DNA of 63,388 nucleotides from Prevotella sp. Its GTDB lineage: Bacteria; Bacteroidota; Bacteroidia; Bacteroidales; Bacteroidaceae. Positions 57,285 to 63,388 of this stretch are shown here, one piece after another; within the stretch, counting starts at the first letter, position 1, and each line of letters opens with the position of its first letter. Made by a program: the position numbers and the translations under genes. Where the stretch lies: positions 1 to 63,388 of the forward strand of contig JAFUUL010000127.1 in NCBI GenBank assembly GCA_017483805.1, read 5' to 3'. Under the pieces are notes generated by a model. The model worked only from the letters and a program-made list of their open reading frames with translations. It was not told the origin of the DNA and did no database searches.

Positions 57285-59033
57285 TTATAGGTCTTGGTTG
57301 TGGTTTGTCCAGTTCTTGATGGTCAGCGTGGCGTTGAGCAGTTGCTCCACTTGGTCGTCGGCATTCTGCGTCAACTCAGGGATGACGGGCGAGCCCACGT
57401 GTGTCACCCTGCGGATGCTGACGGTGTACCAGTTGTTGCGCACCACGCCATAGCGGCCCAGATAGTCGGCATCATTACCGGCATAGGCAGCGGCAGGCGT
57501 CTCATCGGTCATGGCGGGTGCAGAGGACCAGGGCGTCAGTTCGTCGCCGAAGTGCTTGATGGGCACTCGGTAGTAGCAATAGCCCTGATGGTAGTAGTTC
57601 ACCACGATGTTGTTGGCCAAATAGGTGTCCAGTGCCAGTGCCTCGAAGGCAGTGACGCCTGCTCCGCTCGCTTGGGCCGTCTGGGTGATGCTGACGGTGG
57701 CCAGGCCTGTTGAAGAATTGCCGAGCACGGCAATCTTTATGTGCTTTGTTTCGCCTGCGGCATAGGTTCTCACCCAGTTGCGCAGGTCGCTGTTGGTCTG
57801 CCAGAGCCACTCGCGCAGATATTCATCGATGGGCTTGGCGGTGCTCACCTCACTTGAACGGCGACGGGCAAACGACTGGTTGGCACTGGTGCCCTCTTCG
57901 CTGACGGTGGTGGCAGGCTCCTGATAGACGATGTCGCTGCCAGTGACGTTGGTGGTGTAGAAGTTGTTGCCTCCGTTCAGTTGAAGGCGCACCAGCACGG
58001 AGGTTGTGCGGTCATCCTGCATATGGCTGACGGCGAAGGTGTTCTCGGCACAATAGTCGCTGGCCCCCATCGCCTGCCACTGCTTGAAGACGGCATCGGG
58101 CGTGCTGCTATTGTCGTAGTTGGCATCCGTGGCCCAGTAGGTGCGGTATTTGCCAGTGGATAGGGCTACACTCTCAACAAAGCGATAGCCTGTAGACGAG
58201 GCATTATAGGGCAGCCAACTCTCGTCGAAGTGGCGCACCAGATAGTAGTTGGTGTTATAATTGTAGAGCGAGTACTGAATGTCTGCTCTCGTAAAGTCAA
58301 TGTCGGTGTTGCCTGCGACGCGTAGGTCGAGGCTGGCGTGCGTGTCTACCGTCACCTTGACGGCAGCACGCTCCAGGTAGATTTGCACTCCAGCCGGATG
58401 GGTTGAGGCTTCTTCGGCGCTGCCATAGAGATTGTTTGGATCTATCCATGTCAGCGTCTCTGTCTTGCCAGAGCCATCGTTGGCAGTAGCCAAAGGACTG
58501 CTACTCATGACAAAGTAGTCTGTTCCATCAATTTCAGTTGCAATATTATTGATAACCGTTTGTTTCAGACTGGCATAGGTGCTGCCAGCATTAATGGTTG
58601 TAGACAGGTTGGCAATAGCCAAGATATATAAGTGGTCACCTGCCGTGATGTTGTCTGCACTAATTTGTATTGTTTTCTCCGTGTGGTGGGTTATTTGCTG
58701 GTGTTCGTCTGTTGCGGGCGAATAGAGCACATTGTAGGTGCTGGCTACACGCATCTGGTCCTCTGTCCCAGTGCCATGTAGCAGCACGAGGGTTAGTGTT
58801 TTGATGGTGCTTTCAGTATCTTCACCATCGTCGAAGGAGCCATTGGCGGCTCGTGTAAAGCCGCCAATGGCGTCCGGTGAGATGTCTAAGGTCAGCCACG
58901 CCTTGCCCTCGGCATTGAAACACGACGTGATGTCACGCTGTGCTTCAACACCCTCATCAGCCTCTTCCGTGCTACAACAAACACAGACGAAAGCCAATGA
59001 CAAGAGCAGTGCAATGTTTCTGAACCAGTTCAT
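57285..59033 (-). CDS. Mfa1-like fimbrial subunit
   Basis: 582 residues. Lipoprotein signal MNWFRNIALLLSLAFVCVCC, N-terminal fimbrillin domain (AWLTLDISPDAIGGFTRAAN, where an Arg in FTRA is a likely Rgp-type cleavage or maturation region), the family motif YLERAAVKVTVD and a C-terminal strand HQGYCYYRVPIKHFGDELTP. Probably a minor or alternative subunit of the same fimbria. The gene lies 9 bp after the first Mfa1-like gene. Confidence 0.82.
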   Translation of the reverse strand: MNWFRNIALLLSLAFVCVCCSTEEADEGVEAQRDITSCFNAEGKAWLTLDISPDAIGGFTRAANGSFDDGEDTESTIKTLTLVLLHGTGTEDQMRVASTYNVLYSPATDEHQQITHHTEKTIQISADNITAGDHLYILAIANLSTTINAGSTYASLKQTVINNIATEIDGTDYFVMSSSPLATANDGSGKTETLTWIDPNNLYGSAEEASTHPAGVQIYLERAAVKVTVDTHASLDLRVAGNTDIDFTRADIQYSLYNYNTNYYLVRHFDESWLPYNASSTGYRFVESVALSTGKYRTYWATDANYDNSSTPDAVFKQWQAMGASDYCAENTFAVSHMQDDRTTSVLVRLQLNGGNNFYTTNVTGSDIVYQEPATTVSEEGTSANQSFARRRSSEVSTAKPIDEYLREWLWQTNSDLRNWVRTYAAGETKHIKIAVLGNSSTGLATVSITQTAQASGAGVTAFEALALDTYLANNIVVNYYHQGYCYYRVPIKHFGDELTPWSSAPAMTDETPAAAYAGNDADYLGRYGVVRNNWYTVSIRRVTHVGSPVIPELTQNADDQVEQLLNATLTIKNWTNHNQDL

Positions 59034-59042
59034 ATACGCGGC

Positions 59043-60782
59043 TTAGAGGGTTACATGCTGGTTGCGAAGTGCCCAAGAAAGAATGTTGATACGTACCTTC
59101 AGGTATGCGTCGATTTCGTCGTCAGGCGTGTCAGTTGGAATATCCGGCACTGAAGGTTTGCCTATGTGCTTGATGCCATCTAACGTAATGCGATACCAGT
59201 TGTTGCGAACGATACTATAGCGGCCTAAATAATTCTGTGCACGATTGGTGGTGGAATAGATGTCGTCGTAAGTAGTGCCAGCAATCTCGGCAGCAGGTTT
59301 CAAGGGAGTCTCGATGTCGCCAAAGTGCTTGATGAGAACCTTATAATAAGCCATTCCGTTTAAGAAGTAACTGAACATTACATTTGCATTTATCTCGGTC
59401 TTAATGGTTGATGCATCTTCGCCACCGCTTAGTGTTATAGTATTTACTTTCGCGCTACCGTCAACAGCATTAGTGAAAGTGACATCAGTTGCTGTTGCTC
59501 CATACTTGCTTGTAATATACTCCTTCACTTTATTTTCCATATCAGGCACACTGAATATCTCGTCAGCACCGCCAAGTGAAGAAGTGTAGAAACTTGTGCC
59601 GCCATTAAACGGAACAGCCAGCACGATACGGGTCGTGTATTGCTGCAGCAGGCTTGCCTCGTCGATTGTGTTCTCTGCCAAGTAAACTACATCGCTAATT
59701 GATTTGCTGAGTCCAACTTGCTTACCAATCACGTCTGTGCTAGGAACATTCTCTGGTGCTGTCGAAGTGTAGTTGGCATCTTCTGCCCAAGGGATGCGAT
59801 AGTTCTTTGTGGTCATGCTTGGGTCAACTGCTGTCTCTTCAACAAAGCGGTAGAACGGTGTAGAACGCACTCCACTGTAATAGCCAAGATAAGTTGTGCT
59901 AACTTTACGGGTGAGATAGAATGATGTGTTGTAGTTCTGTACGTCCCATTTGATGCCACTGGGGTCATACTTTACTGCATCATCCGTGGTCAGACCCGTG
60001 GATGTGCCAGAAGGTACTGACAAGTCAATCTTTGCGGCCGCACGCTCGACATAGACTTCTACAAACTTGGAGCCCGCGTAGGCTTCTTCGATTGAATTGT
60101 AGATGTGGTCTGCTGTTAGTTCAGGCATGCACTTGATTTGTGGGCTTGATGGAGCAGAAGAGCCACCACCAGCAGTACTCATTGGTGGGTTGGTCATCAG
60201 TAGACCATTGGTTGTAGGGTCACCTATCTCATTCATGACATAGTCTTTAAACTCATTAAAGGTGGTGGTGGTTGATGTACTCAAAACTTGATCACCACTT
60301 TTTGTGGTCACCGTCAGGCCGCGATTTGCGGTAACCGTAAACTTACCATTGGTATTGATGGCTACAAAAGCATAGATATGATCACTACCAGTAATAGCAT
60401 TCTCACCCTTGTTGATCTGCTGTGCATAAAGCAAGCGGTCTGAGATTTGGTTGTTGCTGACAGGCTGGTTTACTTTTTCCGTAGGCAGTGTGTAGGCACC
60501 ATTAAACTTTGCTGTGGTCTCCTCAGTACCCTTGAACAGTACCAGTACGGCATCCTTCACCTCATACTCTGCTGCTGTTCCGTGGTCAAATTCGCCATTG
60601 GCACGAGTTGTTCCCGCTGTTGTCGGCAGGTTAATGGCAATGTTAACGTAGGCATTGCCCTGGGCATCAAACTTGCTGTCAAGAGAAGAGTCTTGAACAT
60701 CATCGTTGTCACTTGAGCATGCAGTGAAACTGAGTCCTACTGCGAAGAGTGCTCCGAATAAAAACAGTTTTTTCATAAACAT
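59043..60782 (-). CDS. Mfa1-like fimbrial subunit (likely main)
   Basis: 579 residues from MFMKKLFLFGALFAVGLSFT; the Met three codons in would also do. Lipobox TACSS. The order is the same as in its neighbour: AYVNIAINLPTTAGTTRANG (N-terminal domain with the TTRA region), VYVERAAAKIDLSV, then MAYYKVLIKHFGDIETPLKP and a C-terminal RINILSWALRNQHVTL. The best match to a classical Mfa1-type major subunit of the three. First intact gene after the interrupted DUF3868-type gene. Confidence 0.85.
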   Translation of the reverse strand: MFMKKLFLFGALFAVGLSFTACSSDNDDVQDSSLDSKFDAQGNAYVNIAINLPTTAGTTRANGEFDHGTAAEYEVKDAVLVLFKGTEETTAKFNGAYTLPTEKVNQPVSNNQISDRLLYAQQINKGENAITGSDHIYAFVAINTNGKFTVTANRGLTVTTKSGDQVLSTSTTTTFNEFKDYVMNEIGDPTTNGLLMTNPPMSTAGGGSSAPSSPQIKCMPELTADHIYNSIEEAYAGSKFVEVYVERAAAKIDLSVPSGTSTGLTTDDAVKYDPSGIKWDVQNYNTSFYLTRKVSTTYLGYYSGVRSTPFYRFVEETAVDPSMTTKNYRIPWAEDANYTSTAPENVPSTDVIGKQVGLSKSISDVVYLAENTIDEASLLQQYTTRIVLAVPFNGGTSFYTSSLGGADEIFSVPDMENKVKEYITSKYGATATDVTFTNAVDGSAKVNTITLSGGEDASTIKTEINANVMFSYFLNGMAYYKVLIKHFGDIETPLKPAAEIAGTTYDDIYSTTNRAQNYLGRYSIVRNNWYRITLDGIKHIGKPSVPDIPTDTPDDEIDAYLKVRINILSWALRNQHVTL

Positions 60783-60799
60783 AATGTTTTAGGAAGTTA

Positions 60800-61452
60800 T
60801 TAATTAATTGTTTGATTAGAAATGCTATTGAGATAGAGCGTCAGTTCGCTCACGTTGTGGCGGGCAGCGTCGTTGTCCACCTGGCTGAAGAAGTGCTTGG
60901 CGGCTGCATAGTCGCCACGGCGGGCGGCCAGCACGCCACGGGCTATGATTGCCGTCTCGCTCTGACCGGCCTTCATCAGGTAGCGCTCGGCAGCGGCCTG
61001 GTCGTTCTTGTTCAGCGCCGTGATGGCTGCGTTAAGGTTGGCCGTCTCATCCTCAGGATACATTCGGACGGCAATATCGAAAACATCATTATACTCCTGT
61101 GAGCCAGGCGTATAGGTGTTGGCCACGAGGAACATCTCGTTCAGGCTGAGTTGCTGGGGCTTGGTGCGTATCAGTTCGCGTGCCTCTTCTACCGAGAACG
61201 GACGGATGGTGTAACTGACGCGGTAGTCGCTGTGGCGCAGTGCCGGGAAGACATCGGCCAGCAATTGCTGCCATGCGGCGGGATAGCGGCGCTTCATGAG
61301 TTGCTCCTTCTGGTCGGCCTCCATGGCTGAGGTGGCTATATCCCTGATGGCTTGGCGGTCGGGCAGTGCCTGGCCGCTGTCGTCCAGCCACTTGATGAGG
61401 CCCTGCCAGTCCTCTGGCGTCGATGCCACGCTGAAGACCGATGCTGGCAGCG
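60800..61452 (-). pseudogene. DUF3868-type fimbrial-locus gene, cut by a group II intron
   Basis: The C-terminal ~217 codons survive: SVASTPEDWQGLIKWLDDSG, YRVSYTIRPFSVEEARELIR and TPR-like NAAITALNKNDQAAAERYLM. Proteins of this type precede Mfa1 genes in Bacteroidales. Upstream of the intron insertion point the frame runs nine further codons into intron sequence with a chance ATG at 61492 (MANPNIS). Intron sense is opposite to the gene, so splicing cannot rejoin the gene's message. The 5' part lies beyond the window. The function of the fimbrial operon's first gene is therefore lost unless a second copy exists. Confidence 0.75.
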
Positions 61453-61697
61453 GTGTGCCACGAGGCGCACATGATATATTAGGGTTGGCCACCCTCCATA
61501 TAGAATGAAGCCGTAACTATCAGAGAGATGAGGGCAGTCCCCTCGCAGTCGGCTTGCAGGAGCAGACTGCAAACCCTCTGCAAGCTGCTTTGCACGCAAG
61601 TGCATGGTGGTGAGCGTTGCAGAGAGGTACGCATGACGGAGCTGAACGCGAGTGAACCGTTATTGAAGCACCGTTAAATCGTGAAGTCACGTCGAAA

Positions 61698-61719
61698 GTC
61701 GGAAGTCGCTGCCTCCGAC
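61698..61719 (+). other. EBS1 stem-loop of the group II intron
   Basis: GTCGGA-AGTCGCTGCC-TCCGAC. A perfect 6-bp stem presents CGCTGCC, the complement of the seven bases directly before the intron. Confidence 0.75.
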
Positions 61720-62003
61720 GAGCAGGACAAGGCATGTAGCCTGCACAAGCTGGCCTTGTGGCGTGCGGTGTATAGACGGCAGGAACGTCATAGCAGGCTC
61801 TCTGATGGAACGTGGGAAGCAGCCGTGGGATGCCAAGGGAAATGCCGAAAGCAACCAGCAAGGCAGACAGGTACCGATGCCCACGGGTCTGTGGCGGATT
61901 ACCCCGTAGTAGTGTTGAAGCCGCTGTAATGGCGGTGGAGCGAAGGGGGGGACATGTCTTAGCCGAATGAATTGTACAACTTAACCTGTTTAAGGAGGAC
62001 ACA

Positions 62004-63293
62004 ATGCACGAAGCAAGTCCAAAGACAGTAAAACCATTTGAGATTGACCGCTGGCTTATCCAGCGAGCATGGTTGAAGGTGCGAGAGAACCGAGGCAGTG
62101 CGGGCATAGATAAGGAGACGATAAAGCAGTTTGATGAACATCGGGCTGACAATCTCTATAAACTGTGGAACCGCATGAGCAGCGGCTGCTACATGCCGAT
62201 GGCAGTGCGTCTTGTCGAGATACCTAAGCCCAATGGCGGCAAGCGTCCGCTTGGTATCCCATCAGTGACAGACCGCATAGCGCAGCAGGCGGCTGTGATG
62301 TACATAGAACCCTCGTTAGACCCCGTCTTTCATCCAGACTCGTATGCATACCGTCCCAACCGCTCCGCACATGATGCCATAGCCAAGGCAAGGAACCGTT
62401 GCTTCCAGTATGCGTGGGTGCTTGACATGGACATATCCAAGTTCTTTGACACGATAGACCACGAACTGCTCATGAAGGCAGTGAGGCTGCACGTCACGGA
62501 GCGTTGGGTACTGCTCTATATCGAGCGATGGCTCAAGGTTCCCTATCAGATGGCAGACGAGAGGCAGGTGGAACGCACCATGGGAGTACCGCAAGGCTCA
62601 GTCATAGGTCCCGTTCTCGCCAACCTCTTTCTGCACTATGTGTTCGACAAGTGGATGCAGATACACCATTATGACATACCCTTCGAACGCTACGCAGACG
62701 ACACCATCTGCCACTGCCGGACACGGGAACAGGCGGAACGTCTGAAAGCAGAGCTGGTAGCACGCTTTGAACAGTGCAACCTCAAACTGAATGAGGAGAA
62801 GACAAAGATTGTCTATTGTCCTACGAGCAACCGCCCCAAGCAGGACGGTGATGCTCCCGAGGAGTTTGACTTCCTTGGATTTACATTCAGGGCGCGAGGC
62901 GCAAGAAACGTGAAGCAGCAGGTGACCTTTACAAGTTTCCTGCCCGCAATCAGCAAGAAGTCACTCATGAAGATACGCGACAAGGTGCGCTCATGGGAAC
63001 TGCACAGGCTCATACAGAAGCCCATACAATACGTGGCGGCTGAAATGTCCCCGTACACTCGGGGATGGATAAACTATTACTCGCGCTTCGGACGCTCTGA
63101 GTTCCAGCAGGTGATGGTCTATCTGAACGTCACTATTGCCCGATGGGTCAAGCGTAAGTACAAGCGTTTCCACAGACGGCATCTGTTCCACGCCTTTCGG
63201 TGGCTTCAGAGAGTGTCAGAGCATGAACCTGCGCTCTTTCAGCACTGGCAGTGTGGCTATCTGCCCACACACGCCCCGAATGGTATGCGTTGA
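62004..63293 (+). CDS. ltrA: Group II intron reverse transcriptase/maturase
   Basis: 429 residues. RT blocks: KRPLGIPSVTDRIAQQAAVM, SYAYRPNRSAHDAI, AWVLDMDISKFFDTIDH, GVPQGSVIGPVLANLFLHYV and the active site YADD (230-233). The X/maturase domain includes GWINYYSRFGRSEFQQVMVY. The C terminus (LFHAFRWLQRVSEHEPALFQ) has no HNH endonuclease zinc motif, so it is endonuclease-minus and probably inserts at single-stranded or replication-linked targets. Preceded by a real Shine-Dalgarno AAGGAGG 9 bp before the ATG, unlike host genes, which suggests origin in another phylum. No frameshift is seen; the intron could be active. Confidence 0.95.
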   Translation: MHEASPKTVKPFEIDRWLIQRAWLKVRENRGSAGIDKETIKQFDEHRADNLYKLWNRMSSGCYMPMAVRLVEIPKPNGGKRPLGIPSVTDRIAQQAAVMYIEPSLDPVFHPDSYAYRPNRSAHDAIAKARNRCFQYAWVLDMDISKFFDTIDHELLMKAVRLHVTERWVLLYIERWLKVPYQMADERQVERTMGVPQGSVIGPVLANLFLHYVFDKWMQIHHYDIPFERYADDTICHCRTREQAERLKAELVARFEQCNLKLNEEKTKIVYCPTSNRPKQDGDAPEEFDFLGFTFRARGARNVKQQVTFTSFLPAISKKSLMKIRDKVRSWELHRLIQKPIQYVAAEMSPYTRGWINYYSRFGRSEFQQVMVYLNVTIARWVKRKYKRFHRRHLFHAFRWLQRVSEHEPALFQHWQCGYLPTHAPNGMR

Positions 63294-63311
63294 AATGGAC
63301 TGAGATATGAA

Positions 63312-63345
63312 GAGCCGTGTGATGGGAGACTATCAAGCACGGTTC
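63312..63345 (+). ncRNA. Group II intron domain V (catalytic hairpin)
   Basis: 34 nt: GAGCCGTGTGATGGGAGACT then ATCAAGCACGGTTC. It has the catalytic AGC triad near the 5' side, a GAGA tetraloop and the bulge before AGCACGG. Domain VI follows (63349-63383) with a bulged A near TCTACTC. Confidence 0.85.
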
Positions 63346-63388
63346 TGTGAGAGGGTGGAGGTGAAACTCCTCCGCTCTACTCGACAGA

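Larger units (their letters stand above)
61453..63385 (+). mobile_element. Group II intron, apparently full length (about 1.9 kb)
   Basis: Begins GTGTGCCACG, matching the GUGYG start rule, and ends CTCTACTCGAC, an AY end. Inside are an RT/maturase gene, a 34-nt domain V and a domain VI hairpin. The 5' junction is supported by base pairing: the last exon bases GGCAGCG (61446-61452) match CGCTGCC in the loop of a stem at 61698-61719 over all seven positions (IBS1-EBS1). The ribozyme strand is plus, whereas the host fimbrial gene is minus. Only three bases of the 3' exon are in the window. Confidence 0.88.

Noticed and set aside
61453..61492. Intact DUF3868-type gene starting at 61492
   Set aside because: The apparent start codon and first codons lie in intron sequence; the EBS1-IBS1 match puts the exon edge at 61452.

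Overview
The window looks like a chromosomal segment of a Bacteroidales bacterium, most likely Prevotella or a close relative (Segatella/Xylanibacter). The evidence is: promoters of the Bacteroidetes type (TTTG, about 20 nt, TAnnTTTG) before many genes; very few Shine-Dalgarno sites; a MurF-alanine racemase fusion; a PASTA-rluD-ddl operon; Mfa-type fimbrial genes; and secreted proteins ending in the type IX-like tail (short Gly-Leu/Ile-Tyr-Ile, then Gly-Lys/Arg-Lys-Val). No rRNA, tRNA or CRISPR array was seen.

Layout. 0.1-5.3 kb: glycoside hydrolases (GH13, single GH43, double GH43). 5.3-12.3 kb (minus strand): sensor kinase, NigD-like lipoprotein, acyltransferase, ddl, rluD, a PASTA protein and ribosomal protein L34. 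12.4-16.1 kb: efp, a glycosyltransferase, radC, lpxH and a SufT-like gene. 16.2-25.6 kb: an accessory, mostly AT-richer stretch bounded by two paralogous structured-RNA candidates. It holds an MBG-repeat surface protein, a 39-residue peptide, a membrane protein paired with an OLD-like ATPase/TOPRIM protein, TraX, a decayed toxin-antitoxin pair and an intact PIN pair. 25.7-31.1 kb: ackA-pta, an M6 peptidase, a nitroreductase and a helical-repeat protein. 31-36 kb: a uronate-type module (MFS carrier, exported KduI, orphan GAT-type PTS EIIC) with a four-helix-bundle gene between two repeats. 36-43.5 kb: murF-alr, purL and a pair of short chromate transporters. 44-47.3 kb: an OmpA lipoprotein, a TonB-dependent receptor and a periplasmic HMA protein. 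47.3-61.5 kb (minus strand): a fimbrial operon of a DUF3868-type gene, three Mfa1-like fimbrillins, an Mfa2-like protein and a 2502-residue surface protein. 61.5-63.4 kb: an essentially complete group II intron inserted antisense into the first fimbrial gene.

The most unusual signals are as follows. (1) Three families of short interspersed repeats occur between genes and also in frame inside coding sequences, where they write peptides, gene ends or a signal peptide. (2) Two diverged copies of a roughly 350-nt RNA each have their own promoter. (3) A 7-bp repeat in the signal-peptide codons of one fimbrillin is exactly one unit short of restoring the frame, which suggests phase variation. (4) The intron boundary is fixed by a perfect 7-nt EBS1-IBS1 match, and its orientation means splicing cannot rescue the host gene. 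(5) A membrane protein and an ATPase/TOPRIM gene form a candidate defence pair.

All functional names rest on motif and family recognition from the translated sequence. No database search was run.
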